Notes under the pieces: model-generated
Database searches by the model: none
The model's input: the letters and a program-made list of their open reading frames with translations, nothing else
Told to the model about the DNA's origin: nothing
Made by a program: the position numbers and the translations under genes
In this document: positions 45,112 to 55,485 of the stretch, in pieces
Layout: each line of letters begins with the position of its first letter
Position numbering within the stretch: the stretch's first letter is position 1
NCBI GenBank assembly: GCA_016789845.1
Contig: JAEUQA010000036.1
Span: 1 to 64,000, forward strand
Origin: Chromatiales bacterium
Lineage (GTDB): Bacteria; Pseudomonadota; Gammaproteobacteria; Steroidobacterales; GCA-2729495
Direction: 5' to 3'
DNA: 64,000 nucleotides

Positions 45112-46197
45112 TTGGGACACCAGACACCTCTTTACGCCGAGCATGTGGCCGCCGGCGCGCGCCTGGTGGAATTCGGCGGCTGGGACATGCCGCTGCAGTA
45201 TGCGTCGGCCCTGGCCGAGCACCATGCCGTGCGCAAGTCCTGCGGCATCTTCGACGTGTCCCACATGACGGTCGTGGACGTAATGGGCCCCGACGCCACC
45301 TCGTTCCTCGGGCGCCTGCTGGCCAACGACATCGGCAAGCTCCGGGAGCCCGGCCAGGGCCTCTACAGCTGCATGCTCAATGACGCGGGCGGCGTCGTCG
45401 ACGACCTGATCGCCTACTGGACCGGCGATGACCGCTTCCGGCTCGTCGTGAATGCGGCCACCCGTTCCCAGGACCTTGCCTGGCTGGCCCGGGTCGCGGA
45501 CCGGGACGACGTGGTGCTTCGCCACCGGGACGACCTGCTGATGATCGCCGTCCAGGGGCCGCTGGCCCGCGAACTGGCGGCGCCCCTGCTGCCGAACGGC
45601 GCTGGCGGGATGGCCCTGGCGCTGAAGCCGTTCAACTCCCTCCTGCAGGACGACCTGTTCGTCGCCCGCACGGGCTACACGGGCGAAGACGGTTTCGAGG
45701 TGATCCTGCCCGCGGCCACCGGCATCGCCCTGTGGAGCGCGCTGGCCGCGGCTGGCGCGACGCGCTGCGGCCTCGGCGCCCGTGACACCCTGCGGCTCGA
45801 GGCCGCGCTCAACCTCTATGGACAGGACATGGATACGTCCACGTCTCCCCTGGTTTCGGGCCTGGCCTGGACGGTGGCCTTCGAGCCCGCCGACCGGCAA
45901 TTCCGCGGGCGGGCCGCGCTGGAGCAGCAGAAGGCGGCGGGCATAAGGGAGAAGTTGACCGGCCTGCTCCTGGAAGATCGCGGTATCATGCGCCACGGTC
46001 AGCGGGTGCTCACCCCGGCCGGCGAAGGCGTGATCACCAGCGGCGGCTTTTCCCCCACCATGGACCGGTCCATCGCACTCGCCAGGGTGCCCGTGGAGGC
46101 CGAGGGTCCGTGCCAGGTGGAGATTCGTTCGGCGCTGCGGTCAGCACGCATCGTGCGTCCCCCGTTCGTCCGCCACGGCCGTGTGCTTGTTGAATGA
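45112..46197 (+). CDS. gcvT: Glycine cleavage T protein (aminomethyltransferase)
   Basis: Transfers the methylene group to tetrahydrofolate. 361 residues: HVAAGARLVEFGGWDMPLQY, SCGIFDVSHMTVVDVMG, RTGYTGEDGFEVILP and LGARDTLRLEAALNLYGQDMD (catalytic Asp region). The start is a TTG with GGGAG 7 nt upstream. No glycine riboswitch fits in the 13-nt gap, so control must lie further upstream. Confidence 0.96.
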   Translation: MGHQTPLYAEHVAAGARLVEFGGWDMPLQYASALAEHHAVRKSCGIFDVSHMTVVDVMGPDATSFLGRLLANDIGKLREPGQGLYSCMLNDAGGVVDDLIAYWTGDDRFRLVVNAATRSQDLAWLARVADRDDVVLRHRDDLLMIAVQGPLARELAAPLLPNGAGGMALALKPFNSLLQDDLFVARTGYTGEDGFEVILPAATGIALWSALAAAGATRCGLGARDTLRLEAALNLYGQDMDTSTSPLVSGLAWTVAFEPADRQFRGRAALEQQKAAGIREKLTGLLLEDRGIMRHGQRVLTPAGEGVITSGGFSPTMDRSIALARVPVEAEGPCQVEIRSALRSARIVRPPFVRHGRVLVE

Positions 46198-46210
46198 TCA
46201 GGAAAACCGC

Positions 46211-46603
46211 ATGAGCGACGTGCCGCAGCAGCTCCAGTACACCAAGGACCACGAGTGGATCCGCCGGGAGGACGACGGCACCGTCGTCGTCGGCATCACG
46301 GATCATGCCCAGCACCAGCTGGGTGAACTCGTCTACGTCGAGTTGCCCGAGGCCGGGCGTCCACTGAAGCCGGGTGATGCCATGGCCGTGGTCGAGTCCA
46401 CCAAGGCGGCGTCCGACGTCTATGCCCCGCTCGCGGGCACCGTGGCGGGCGTGAACCCGGCGCTCACGTCGCAGCCCGAGCTGGTGAACACGGACCCCTA
46501 TGGTGCGGGCTGGCTCGTTCGACTGAAACCGGCGGACGCGGGACCGGCGGTGGCACTTCTGGACGCGTCGGCCTATGCCGCGTTGCTCGACGCCGCCCAC
46601 TAG
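46211..46603 (+). CDS. gcvH: Glycine cleavage H protein
   Basis: Lipoyl carrier of the glycine cleavage system, 130 residues. The lipoylated lysine is in VVESTKAASDVYAP, after YTKDHEWIR and GITDHAQHQLGELVYVELP. The ATG at 46211 fits the family start better than the longer frame from 46181, which adds 10 unconserved residues overlapping gcvT. Confidence 0.97.
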   Translation: MSDVPQQLQYTKDHEWIRREDDGTVVVGITDHAQHQLGELVYVELPEAGRPLKPGDAMAVVESTKAASDVYAPLAGTVAGVNPALTSQPELVNTDPYGAGWLVRLKPADAGPAVALLDASAYAALLDAAH

Positions 46604-46620
46604 CCGGACGCTGATAACCC

Positions 46621-47985
46621 GTGCCGTTCATTCCCCACACGCCTGACGAAACGTCCGCCATGCTGGGCGCCATTGGCGTCCGGAGCATCGAGGACCTCTT
46701 CGACGAGATCCCCGCGAAGCTGCGCGTGGATGGCCTGCCGGGCGTGCCCGCCGGACTGTCCGAAGCGGCCATCACCCGCCTGATGCGCGAGCGGGCGGCG
46801 CGGAACATGCCCAGCCTGTGTTTCCTCGGCGCCGGCGCCTATGAGCACCACATTCCCGCGGCCGTCTGGGAAATAGCTACCCGCGGCGAGTTCTACAGCG
46901 CCTACACGCCCTACCAGGCCGAGGCGAGCCAGGGCACGCTGCAGCTGATCTACGAGTACCAGTCCATGCTGGCCGGGCTCACCGGCCTGGACGTGTCCAA
47001 CGCCTCCCTCTACGACGGCGCCACCGCCTTTGCCGAGGCCTGCCTCATGGCGGTGCGTAGCGCCCGCGGGGCGCGTTCCCGGCGGGTGCTCGTGCCCCGC
47101 TACGTGAACCCCGTCTGGCGCAAGGTGGCCCGCGCGTTGCTGGCCGGGCAGAACGTGGAACTGGTGGAGCTGGCCGCGTCGGCGGGCCGCACGGAACTGG
47201 CGGCGCTCGCCGCGCTCGAGGGCCAGGACTTTGCCGCCCTGGCGATTCCCTACCCGAACTTCCTCGGCGGCTTCGAGCCGGTGGACGAGCTCACGGACTG
47301 GGCCCATGCCCGGGGCATGCTGGTGATCGCCGCCTGCAATCCCACCGCGCTCGCACTGCTGAAGCCGCCCGGCGAGTGGGGCGCGAAGGGCGCCGACATC
47401 GCCTGTGGCGAAGGCCAGCCCCTCGGTATCCCGCTGGGTTCAGGGGGGCCGTACTTCGGGTTCCTCGCCTGCCGCCAGGCGCTCGTCCGGCAGATGCCGG
47501 GCCGCATCGTGGGCGGCACGGTCGACGTGGAGGGCCGCCCCGGCTTCACGCTCACACTGCAGGCCCGGGAGCAGCACATCCGCCGCTCCAAGGCCACGTC
47601 GAACATCTGCACCAACCAGGGCCTGATGGTCACTGCTGCCACCATCTACCTGTCCCTGCTGGGGAGCGAGGGCCTGCGGCGAGTGGCAGCCCAGTGCCAC
47701 GCCAATACGCGCGCACTGGTCGCCGCGCTCACCGGCCTTGGCGGGATCAGCGCCCCGGTCACCCCGTACTTCCACGAGGCCGTGCTGACACTGCCGCGGC
47801 CGGTTGCCCCGGTGCTGGACCAACTGGCGGCAGCCGGCATCCTGGGCGGCTTCGATCTCTCCGCCGATTTCCCCGAGCTGGGCCACGGGCTGCTCGTCTG
47901 CGCCACCGAAGTGCGGACCGCGGAGGACATCGACACCTACCGGCGGGTGCTTGCCGGCGTGCTTGGTGTGGCGGTGGCGGCCTGA
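46621..47985 (+). CDS. gcvPA: Glycine dehydrogenase (decarboxylating) subunit 1
   Basis: N-terminal half of P protein in the split (two-gene) form, 454 residues. [17 protein letters not shown] opens the protein; [20 protein letters not shown] and [13 protein letters not shown] mark the family. GTG start. Its stop overlaps the gcvPB ATG. Confidence 0.95.
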   Translation: MPFIPHTPDETSAMLGAIGVRSIEDLFDEIPAKLRVDGLPGVPAGLSEAAITRLMRERAARNMPSLCFLGAGAYEHHIPAAVWEIATRGEFYSAYTPYQAEASQGTLQLIYEYQSMLAGLTGLDVSNASLYDGATAFAEACLMAVRSARGARSRRVLVPRYVNPVWRKVARALLAGQNVELVELAASAGRTELAALAALEGQDFAALAIPYPNFLGGFEPVDELTDWAHARGMLVIAACNPTALALLKPPGEWGAKGADIACGEGQPLGIPLGSGGPYFGFLACRQALVRQMPGRIVGGTVDVEGRPGFTLTLQAREQHIRRSKATSNICTNQGLMVTAATIYLSLLGSEGLRRVAAQCHANTRALVAALTGLGGISAPVTPYFHEAVLTLPRPVAPVLDQLAAAGILGGFDLSADFPELGHGLLVCATEVRTAEDIDTYRRVLAGVLGVAVAA

Positions 47986-49478
47986 TGCGCGAACCACTGA
48001 TCTTCGACCAGGGCCGGCCTGGCCGGCGCGCGCCGTCCCAGGCGCCCGGCATTGCGGGGCCCACGGACGACCTGCCCGCCGGACTCCTGCGCCGCGCCCC
48101 GCCGCCGCTTCCCGAAGTCTCGGAATTGCAGGTGGTGCGCCACTTCACCCGACTGTCGCAGCTGAACTTCTCCATCGACACGCACTTCTACCCGCTGGGC
48201 TCGTGCACGATGAAGTACAACCCGCGGGCGTCCAACAAGCTGGCGATGCTGCCGGGATTCCTGGACCGCCACCCGCTGGAGCCCGAGGGCCATGCCCAGG
48301 GCTACCTCGAATGCCTCTTCGACCTGCAGGAAATGCTCAAGGCCGTCACCGGCATGAGCGGCGTGTCGCTGACGCCGATGGCCGGTGCCCAGGGCGAGTT
48401 TGCGGGCGTGGCCATGATCCGCGCCTACCACGTCGCCCGGGGCGATGCCGGTCGCACGCAGATCATCGTCCCGGACGCGGCGCACGGCACCAACCCCGCA
48501 ACGGCCACCATGTGCGGCTGCGACGTGGTCGAGATTCCAACGGGCCCGGACGGCGACGTGGATGTGGACGCCCTCCGCAAGGTCGTCGGTCCGCAGACGG
48601 CCGGCATCATGCTCACTAACCCGTCGACGCTCGGCGCCTTCGAGCGCCGGATCGCGGAGATCGCCGACGTGGTGCATGGCGCGGGCGGGCTGCTGTACTA
48701 CGACGGCGCCAACCTGAACGCGATCCTGGGCCGGGCCCTGCCCGCGGCCATGGGCTTCGACGTGGTGCACATCAACCTGCACAAGACCTTCTCGACGCCC
48801 CACGGTGGCGGCGGGCCCGGGGCGGGCATCGTCGCCGTGACGGAACGCCTCGAGCCCTTCCTGCCGATCCCGATCGTCGGCCGGCGCGACGGGCAATACA
48901 GGTGGCTTGCCGAAAGCGACCGGCCCCAGAGCATCGGGCGGCTCTCCGGCTTCATGGGCAATGCCGGCATCCTGCTGCGCGCCTACGTCTACATGCGCCT
49001 GCTGGGCGCCGAGGGCATGCGCCGGGTGTCAGGCTTCGCCACCCTGAATGCGAACTACCTGATGAAGCGCCTGGCGGCTGCGGGGTTCACGCCTGCCTTT
49101 CCGCAGCGCCGTGCCAGCCACGAGTTCATCATCACCCTCAAGGACATCGCCCGGGACACCGGCGTCACCGCGATGGACTTCGCCAAGGCGCTCCTCGACA
49201 AGGGCTTCCACGCGCCGACCACCTACTTCCCCCTGCTGGTGCCGGAGTGCCTGCTCATCGAACCAACGGAGAGCGAGGCGCGGCAGGACCTGGACGCCTT
49301 TGCCCAGGCGCTGATCGACATCCGGGACCTGGCCCTCCGGGACGCCGCCGAGGTCAAGCGCGCGCCGCTGACCACGCCGGTGCGGCGCCTGGACGACGTG
49401 CGGGCCGCGAAGCAGCTCGACCTGACCTGGCAGAGCCGGGCATCCGACCGCCCGAACCCGACGGCTTCCCCGAACTAG
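47985..49478 (+). CDS. gcvPB: Glycine dehydrogenase (decarboxylating) subunit 2
   Basis: PLP-binding half of P protein, 497 residues. [13 protein letters not shown] (about 68-80), HGTNPATA and the PLP lysine in [20 protein letters not shown] are present. The ATG at 47985 overlaps the gcvPA stop (TGATG). The open frame extends far upstream but is antisense-free noise there. Confidence 0.96.
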   Translation: MREPLIFDQGRPGRRAPSQAPGIAGPTDDLPAGLLRRAPPPLPEVSELQVVRHFTRLSQLNFSIDTHFYPLGSCTMKYNPRASNKLAMLPGFLDRHPLEPEGHAQGYLECLFDLQEMLKAVTGMSGVSLTPMAGAQGEFAGVAMIRAYHVARGDAGRTQIIVPDAAHGTNPATATMCGCDVVEIPTGPDGDVDVDALRKVVGPQTAGIMLTNPSTLGAFERRIAEIADVVHGAGGLLYYDGANLNAILGRALPAAMGFDVVHINLHKTFSTPHGGGGPGAGIVAVTERLEPFLPIPIVGRRDGQYRWLAESDRPQSIGRLSGFMGNAGILLRAYVYMRLLGAEGMRRVSGFATLNANYLMKRLAAAGFTPAFPQRRASHEFIITLKDIARDTGVTAMDFAKALLDKGFHAPTTYFPLLVPECLLIEPTESEARQDLDAFAQALIDIRDLALRDAAEVKRAPLTTPVRRLDDVRAAKQLDLTWQSRASDRPNPTASPN

Positions 49479-49488
49479 GAGTGTTCGC

Positions 49489-50433
49489 TTGTCTGCCCTG
49501 ATCTGCGGCTCGATTGCCTACGACAACATCATGGTCTTCGAGGGCCGCTTCAAGGAGCACATCCTTCCCGACCAGATCCACATCCTCAACGTGTCATTCC
49601 TCGTCCCGGATCTGCGCCGCGAGTTCGGTGGCTGCGCGGGGAACGTCGCCTACAACCTGCGCCTGCTGGGCGGCGAGCCCCGCATCATGGCGACGGTGGG
49701 CACCGACTTCGGTCCCTACCGGGAGTGGCTGACCCGCCAGGGCGTGAACCTGGACCACGTCCTCGAGGTGCCCGGGATGCTGACGGCCCAGGCCTACATC
49801 ACCACGGACCTGGACGACAACCAGATCACGGCCTTCCATCCCGGTGCCATGAACGAGGCCCATCGCAATGTCGTCCCCGCCGGCGGGACGGGCGGCATCG
49901 AGCTCGGCATCGTGTCGCCGGACGGGCGGCAGGGCATGCTGGACCACGCGGCGCAGCTGCATGCAGCCGGCATTCCATTCATGTTCGATCCCGGCCAGGG
50001 GCTGCCGATGTTCGACGGCGATGACCTGCGCCATTTCGTCGAGCGGGCCACCTGGGTGGCCGTGAACGACTACGAGGCCCGCCTGCTCGTCGACCGCACG
50101 GGCTGGAGCGAGGAGCAGGTAGCCGGCAAGGTCCGCGCCCTCATCGTCACGCACGGCGCCAATGGCTCCACGATTCGCGCCGGCAGTGAGCAGCTCGACA
50201 TCCCCGCGGTCAAGCCGCGGGCGGTGCTCGACCCCACCGGCTGCGGCGACGCCTACCGCGCAGGGCTCCTCCACGGCATTGCCCGTGGCCTGTCCTGGGC
50301 CGACACCGGCCGCCTCGCGTCCCTGCTCGGCGCCCTCAAGATTGCCCACAAGGGCACCCAGAACCACAGCTTCACGCCGGCGTCGCTCGCCAGGGAATTC
50401 CACGCGGCGTTCGGGCATGAACTGCGGCTCTAG
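49489..50433 (+). CDS. PfkB-family sugar or nucleoside kinase
   Basis: 314 residues. N-terminal ICGSIAYDNIMVF, GGCAGNVAYNLRLLGG (substrate loop, about 45-60), TVGTDFGPY, and the catalytic DPTGCGDAYRAGLLHG near the C-terminus (Asp base). Adenosine-kinase-like forms are the closest in layout, but the substrate is uncertain. TTG start with AGGAG 8 nt upstream, 10 nt after gcvPB, so it may ride on the gcv transcript. Confidence 0.85.
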   Translation: MSALICGSIAYDNIMVFEGRFKEHILPDQIHILNVSFLVPDLRREFGGCAGNVAYNLRLLGGEPRIMATVGTDFGPYREWLTRQGVNLDHVLEVPGMLTAQAYITTDLDDNQITAFHPGAMNEAHRNVVPAGGTGGIELGIVSPDGRQGMLDHAAQLHAAGIPFMFDPGQGLPMFDGDDLRHFVERATWVAVNDYEARLLVDRTGWSEEQVAGKVRALIVTHGANGSTIRAGSEQLDIPAVKPRAVLDPTGCGDAYRAGLLHGIARGLSWADTGRLASLLGALKIAHKGTQNHSFTPASLAREFHAAFGHELRL

Positions 50434-53230
50434 GCACGCGTTCTGCTACTCCGTACTCCTGGCGCTGGCCGCGCCGGGCCTCCAGGCCGCTGACGGGGTA
50501 GAGCCGGCGGCGTGGCGGCGCACCCTCGAGCGCATCGCGCCCTCGGTGGTGTCGATCCAGGTGGATGGCACGCGGGCCTTCGATACCGAGTGGAACGAAT
50601 CCAGCCAGGCAACCGGCTTCGTCGTCGATGCCGAGCGCGGCCTGATCCTCACCAACCGCCACGTCGTCACGTCGGGCCCGGTCCGGGCCGAAGGGCTGTT
50701 CAACAACCAGGAAGAGGTCGAGCTCGTCCCGGTCTACCGGGATCCCGTGCACGACTTCGGTTTCTACCGCTACGACCCGGCAGCGCTGAAGTACATCAAG
50801 CCGAAGGCCTTGCCTCTGCACCCCGCCGGCGCCGAGCTCGGCCGCGAGATCCGCGTGGTCGGCAACGACGCCGGCGAGCAGCTGTCGATCCTCTCCGGCA
50901 CCCTGGCGCGCCTGCGGCGGGAGGCGCCCGAGTACGGGCGCGGAAAGTACAATGATTTCAACACGTTCTACCTGCAGGCGGCGTCGGGAACCTCCGGCGG
51001 CTCGTCGGGTTCGCCCGTCATCGACATCGAGGGCAGGGTGATCGCGCTCAATGCGGGCGCGAGCAACCAGGCGGCGTCGAGCTTCTTCCTGCCCCTCGAC
51101 CGGGTGCAGCGGGCCCTCCGGCTGCTGCAGGCCGGGCAGCCCGTCACCCGCGGCACGCTGGGTGCCATCTTCAGGTACACCGCCTACGACGAGCTCCGGC
51201 GGCTCGGCCTGCGCGAGCCCAGCGAGCGGACGGTTCGCGCGCGTTTCCCCGACGGCATCGGCATGCTGGTGGTAAGCGAGGTGCTTCCCGGCAGCACCGC
51301 CGATGGCAAGCTGCAGGTCGGGGACATCCTCGTGCGGGTCAACGGCGAATACCTGACGGAGTTCGCGCCGCTGGCCGCGGTCCTGGACGATCGCGTGGGC
51401 AAGCCTGTCGACCTGATGGTGGAGCGGGGCGGCAGCCAGCTGTTCTTCACGGTTACCGTTCAGGACCTCGAGCAGCTCAGTCCCGACGAGTACCTGCAGT
51501 TCGGCGACGCGGTCGTCAACAACCTGTCCTACCAGCAGGCCCGCCATTTCAACCGGGCGGCGGAAGGGCTGTATGTCGCGAACCCGGGGTTCGTCTTCGC
51601 GTCCGCCGGCATTCCGCGGGGGGCAGTCATTGTCGCCGTCGAGGGCGAGCCCGTGCGCCAGCTCGATGACCTGGAGCGCCTGCTCGCCGGCAAGGCCGAC
51701 CAGCAGCGCTTCACGGTGCGCTTCATCACCCTCGAGGAGCCGGGCTCCAGCAAGGTCCGGGTCGCGCGCATGGACCGGCGCTGGTTTCCGGCCGTCCGCT
51801 GCCGCCGCGACGACACGCTGGGAGAGTGGCCCTGCAGGGCCCTCGATCCGGGGCCGGCTGCCGTGCCGCCGGAGGGCGGCCTTGCCCGGTTCGTCGATCA
51901 GCCGGATGCCCGCCTCCGGAAGATCGCGCCGTCGCTGGTGCTGGTCAACTTCGACATGCCCTACACCGTCTCGGGAGTGTCCGAGCAGCACTACTACGGC
52001 ACGGGCCTGATCGTCGACGCCAGGCGTGGCTACGTGGTGGTCGACCGGAACACCATCCCGGAGGCGATTGGCGACGTGCGCATCACGTTCGGTGGATCGC
52101 TGGAGATCCCCGGGCGCGTCGTCTATGTGCACCCGCTGCACAACCTGGCGCTTCTTGCCTACGACCCCGCGCTGATTGGCTCATCCCCCGTCACGGCCGC
52201 GCGCCTCGCCTCACGGGCTCCCGAGGCCGGCGAGGAACTCTGGATTGCGGGACTGAAGGGCGGGGAAAAACTGGTGTCCCAGTCTGCCACCTTCGCCTCC
52301 TTCGAGCCGGTCGCGTACCCGCTATCCCGCACCATGCGGTTTCGCGAGGCCAATCTGGAAACCCTCGATCTCGTCAACGGGCCCCGGAACCTGGACGGCG
52401 TGGTGGTGAACCGCAAGGGTGAAGTGGCGGCACTCTGGTCGAGCTTCGCCTGGCAGGGCAGTGGCGACCTGCGGCAGGAAAACCGGGGCATGCCCGTCGA
52501 GTACGTCCGCGAGCTGGTGGACCTCGTCGCCACGGGCAATGAGCTCCGGTCCCTCGAGGTGGAATGGACCCAGATGCCGCTGGCTGCCGCCCGCCGCCTC
52601 GGCTTGTCCGCCGACTGGGCCCTCCGCATCGGCGACCACGACCCGGAACGCCGGCGCCTCCTCAGCGTGGCCCGGACCGTGGCGGGCTCGCCGGCGGCCG
52701 GCGCCTTCCAGCCGGGGGACCTGCTCCTCACGATCGACGGCGAGCCCGCGACCCGCTACCGGGAGGTCGAGCTACGCACGCAGAAGCCGGCTGTGGCCGT
52801 GGAAGTCCTGCGCGATGGCAACGTCGTAAGCGTGGATGTGGCCACCGTCGCCCTGAATGGCGCCGGCGTGCGCCGCGTGGTGATGTGGGCCGGCGCGCTG
52901 CTGCAGGCCCCTTATCGTGACATGGCCGCCCAGCGTGGCGTCGAGCCGACCGGTGTGTACGTCTCCTACTTTGCCTTCGGCTCGCCCGCTTCGCGGTTCG
53001 GCCTGTATGCCGGCAGGCGGATCACCCAGGTAGACGGCGTCGCCATCGCCGACCTGGACCAGTTCCTCGAGGTCGTGAGCACCAGGCGCAACCGGGAGGC
53101 CGTGCGCCTGACGACAGTGACCTGGAACAACCAGCTGGAAGTGCTTACGCTGAAGCTCGATGACACCTACTGGCCGGCATGGCAGATCGGCTGGCGGGAT
53201 GATGGCTGGCAGCGTTCAGACCTCCCGTAG
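50417..53230 (+). CDS. Double-domain HtrA/Nma111-like serine protease
   Basis: 937 residues, far longer than DegP. A signal-like N-terminus (to about 24) precedes a trypsin-like domain with a full triad H82 (TNRHVV), D113 (VHDFGF) and S197 (GSSGSP). PDZ-type regions follow, then a second trypsin-like fold (about 565-760) where the His is replaced (VVDRNTI), so it is probably inactive, and more PDZ-type segments. This order matches yeast Nma111/fungal HtrA-like proteins. The ATG overlaps the kinase by 17 nt; the TAG stop lies in a repeat head. Confidence 0.82.
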   Translation: MNCGSRHAFCYSVLLALAAPGLQAADGVEPAAWRRTLERIAPSVVSIQVDGTRAFDTEWNESSQATGFVVDAERGLILTNRHVVTSGPVRAEGLFNNQEEVELVPVYRDPVHDFGFYRYDPAALKYIKPKALPLHPAGAELGREIRVVGNDAGEQLSILSGTLARLRREAPEYGRGKYNDFNTFYLQAASGTSGGSSGSPVIDIEGRVIALNAGASNQAASSFFLPLDRVQRALRLLQAGQPVTRGTLGAIFRYTAYDELRRLGLREPSERTVRARFPDGIGMLVVSEVLPGSTADGKLQVGDILVRVNGEYLTEFAPLAAVLDDRVGKPVDLMVERGGSQLFFTVTVQDLEQLSPDEYLQFGDAVVNNLSYQQARHFNRAAEGLYVANPGFVFASAGIPRGAVIVAVEGEPVRQLDDLERLLAGKADQQRFTVRFITLEEPGSSKVRVARMDRRWFPAVRCRRDDTLGEWPCRALDPGPAAVPPEGGLARFVDQPDARLRKIAPSLVLVNFDMPYTVSGVSEQHYYGTGLIVDARRGYVVVDRNTIPEAIGDVRITFGGSLEIPGRVVYVHPLHNLALLAYDPALIGSSPVTAARLASRAPEAGEELWIAGLKGGEKLVSQSATFASFEPVAYPLSRTMRFREANLETLDLVNGPRNLDGVVVNRKGEVAALWSSFAWQGSGDLRQENRGMPVEYVRELVDLVATGNELRSLEVEWTQMPLAAARRLGLSADWALRIGDHDPERRRLLSVARTVAGSPAAGAFQPGDLLLTIDGEPATRYREVELRTQKPAVAVEVLRDGNVVSVDVATVALNGAGVRRVVMWAGALLQAPYRDMAAQRGVEPTGVYVSYFAFGSPASRFGLYAGRRITQVDGVAIADLDQFLEVVSTRRNREAVRLTTVTWNNQLEVLTLKLDDTYWPAWQIGWRDDGWQRSDLP

Positions 53231-53250
53231 GAGCGGCTTCAGCCGCGACC
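53227..53250 (+). repeat. Single REP element
   Basis: GTAGGAGCGGCTTCAGCCGC, then GACC. Stem GCGGCT / AGCCGC with a 2-nt TC loop. The TAG of GTAG is the stop of the protease gene. This is a typical GTAG-type REP sequence. Confidence 0.85.
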
Positions 53251-53292
53251 TCCTGCCAGGCTTGTGCTCGAGGAATGTCGGTGTGAGCTGCC

Positions 53293-54081
53293 GTGCTTAG
53301 ATCCTGGCGCCGCCGGCGGATCCTGGCCCGGCACTCCATTCCCGACGTCCTCTGGGACTCCACGGTCGCCGCGACGCCGGCGGTGGCCTGGCTCGATGCC
53401 GGGGCCCGCCGCCGCCTGCGGGACCTCGCGCTGCTCTTCCTGCACGATAAGTCCCTGGAGCCAGCGGGTGACATCGTGCTGGACGACGCCATGCGCGTCC
53501 GCATTGCGCTGCTCGCCTGCCAGCCCATCCTCGAGCTGGGCCTCGACAGCTACGCCGCCTTTGCCTCGGTGATCGTCTATCCCGAGGCGTTCCTGGTGCG
53601 CGACCGCGAGCACGTCGATGAGGACGGCGTGGTCCACCGGGGTGACGAGGTCCTGACCGGCGAGGCCTGGGAGCAGGGGCCCGTGATCCTGTCCTGGCCG
53701 GATGTCCAGGCCAGCGGCCGGGGGGAGGGCTACAACGTGGTGGCCCACGAGTTCGCCCACAAGCTCGACATGCTGGATGGAGCGGCGAACGGGCTGCCGC
53801 CCCTGCACGAGGGCATGGACGTGGCGGCGTGGGAAGCGGATTTCGATTCGGCCTACGACGACCTGGCGACGCGGCTCGGACGGGGCGAGCAGCCCTGGAT
53901 CGATCCCTACGCCGTCCAGGATCCGGCGGAGTTCTTCGCGGTGATGGCCGAATTGTTCTTCGACGTGCCGGCGAGCCTCGAGGCCGAGTACCCGCAGGTC
54001 TACCGGCAGCTCGCGGCCTTCTTCCGGCAGGATCCTACGGGTCGGGCCGGAGGGCCGCGAACTTCGCCCGCCAGTCCGTAA
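53293..54081 (+). CDS. mtfA: Zinc peptidase of the MtfA family
   Basis: 262 residues. HExxH zinc motif H152-E153-F-A-H156 (VVAHEFAHKLDMLDG), with the third ligand expected in the DPAEFFAVMAELFF block. In E. coli MtfA interacts with Mlc and controls the glucose PTS; a role here is inferred only from homology. GTG start at 53293. The last 47 nt overlap the convergent lipoprotein gene. Confidence 0.9.
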   Translation: MLRSWRRRRILARHSIPDVLWDSTVAATPAVAWLDAGARRRLRDLALLFLHDKSLEPAGDIVLDDAMRVRIALLACQPILELGLDSYAAFASVIVYPEAFLVRDREHVDEDGVVHRGDEVLTGEAWEQGPVILSWPDVQASGRGEGYNVVAHEFAHKLDMLDGAANGLPPLHEGMDVAAWEADFDSAYDDLATRLGRGEQPWIDPYAVQDPAEFFAVMAELFFDVPASLEAEYPQVYRQLAAFFRQDPTGRAGGPRTSPASP

Positions 54082-54808
54082 CCGGGGCCCCCGGCGTTGC
54101 GCTGGTCTCGAAGGTCCGGTTCCGGGCCTCCGGGTACCTGAGCGCCTGCACGCAGATCCGGGCGAGGTCGGCGCGGGTTATCGTCGTCTGGGCGCGCACG
54201 GTGTCGCCCTGCTCGAAGACCAGGTCCTGGTTGCCGCCCGGACCGTTCGTGAGGCCGCCCGGCCGGACCACGGTGTACGGGACGCCGCTGGCGCGCAGGG
54301 CGTCCTCGCCCTTCAGCTTCCAGATCAGCACATTCCCGAACAGCTTGTTCAGGGGATTGTCCGGCTGGGTGACCGAGCGGGAAGAGACCAGGACGAACTG
54401 CCGGGACCGGGCGGCCACCGCGGCGTCCACCAGGTTCTTCACGCCCTCGTAGTCGATGGCTTCGGGCCGGTCCGGGCCCCTGGCGCCCCTGGCGCCGACG
54501 GCGGAAATGACGGCATCCGTGCCGGCGAAGGCGGCGGTCAGCGTCGCGGGGTCCTTGACGTCGCCCTGCACGAGCTCGACCTGGTCACCGAGGACCTTGC
54601 GCGCCTTCGCGGTGTCGCGGACGAGGGCCCGGACCCCGTAGCCGTTGGCCAGCAGTTCGCTCACGATGAGCTGGCCCGTCTGGCCGGTGGCACCGGCCAC
54701 CAGCACGGTCCCCGGCGGCTCACCGCCAAGCCCCGAGGTGCAGCCCGCCAGGATCATGCCCGCGGCGAGGGCAGGGAGGAGGAGCGCAGTTCGCCTTGTG
54801 AGGCTCAT
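54035..54808 (-). CDS. NmrA-like Rossmann-fold protein with lipoprotein signal
   Basis: 257 residues. The N-terminus has a twin-arginine-like SLTRRTALL followed by a hydrophobic run and lipobox LAGC (Cys about 22), so it is predicted to be an exported lipoprotein. The rest is an atypical SDR/NAD(P)-binding fold: VLVAGATGQTGQLIVSEL (about 34-51), VRALVRD, VELVQGDVKD. Cytoplasmic homologs are common; the export signal is unusual. Start at 54808; longer frames lack conservation. Confidence 0.8.
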   Translation of the reverse strand: MSLTRRTALLLPALAAGMILAGCTSGLGGEPPGTVLVAGATGQTGQLIVSELLANGYGVRALVRDTAKARKVLGDQVELVQGDVKDPATLTAAFAGTDAVISAVGARGARGPDRPEAIDYEGVKNLVDAAVAARSRQFVLVSSRSVTQPDNPLNKLFGNVLIWKLKGEDALRASGVPYTVVRPGGLTNGPGGNQDLVFEQGDTVRAQTTITRADLARICVQALRYPEARNRTFETSATPGAPVTDWRAKFAALRPDP

Positions 54809-54818
54809 CGCCGTTACC

Positions 54819-55235
54819 CTAAGGCTGCGGCCGGGCGCGGAAGGCGGCGATGGCGACAAGCAGCCACGCCAGCATGAACGAACCGCCACCGAACGGCGCG
54901 AACTGGCCGACCGGCGCGAGCCCGAGAGAATTCACGTAGATGGTGCCCGAGAACAGGAAGAGGCCGAGGGTCATGATGCCGCCAGCCCAGGCCACCAGCC
55001 TGGGATTGCCGAGCCGGGGCGCGATCAGCGCCAGGAGGATCAGCCCGATCGAGTGGTAGAACTGCAGCTCCGTGGCCCAGTGCCAGGACGCCTGCTGCTG
55101 GGGCGTGAGCACGTTGCTGAGGGCATGGAAGCCCAGGGCGCTCAGTTGGGTGGCCGAGAGCAGGGACAGGCTGCCGATGATCAGCAGGACGCGGGAAACC
55201 CGCGGTAGGGATGCAGCGGGCAATACGGACGACAT
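54819..55235 (-). CDS. DUF423-like small membrane protein
   Basis: 138 residues with four membrane helices. SATQLSALGFHALSNVL and FYHSIGLILLALIAPRL, with LGLFLFSGTIYVNSLG, match the DUF423/YgdD type; function unknown. Start ATG at 55235 with GGAGAGGAG upstream; the longer frame adds 40 unconserved residues. 10 nt before the lipoprotein gene, likely co-transcribed. Confidence 0.85.
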   Translation of the reverse strand: MSSVLPAASLPRVSRVLLIIGSLSLLSATQLSALGFHALSNVLTPQQQASWHWATELQFYHSIGLILLALIAPRLGNPRLVAWAGGIMTLGLFLFSGTIYVNSLGLAPVGQFAPFGGGSFMLAWLLVAIAAFRARPQP

Positions 55236-55485
55236 CTCAAGCTCCTCTCCCAATGACTGAGTCCCATTAGACCATGCGGCAACCGCCGTGCCGTGGGCTC
55301 CCGCGATGAAGGCGTATAGGGATTTTCCGGTACTTTCCCGCGCCTTGGACGTCATCTAACATCGGGATTGGCCGCCCTCCTGTGCTCCCCCTGCGTCGTA
55401 TCGACACACCTGGCGGCACCAGGATGGCGCCGCGGCCCCGGCTGAGCCAATCTATGCGTCCTGAATCCAGCATGGGGTTACTGAC
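55236..55485. other. 250-nt divergent gap
   Basis: Between the leftward DUF423-like gene and a rightward unknown gene. I see no RNA gene, strong hairpin or recognisable operator in it. Confidence 0.5.
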
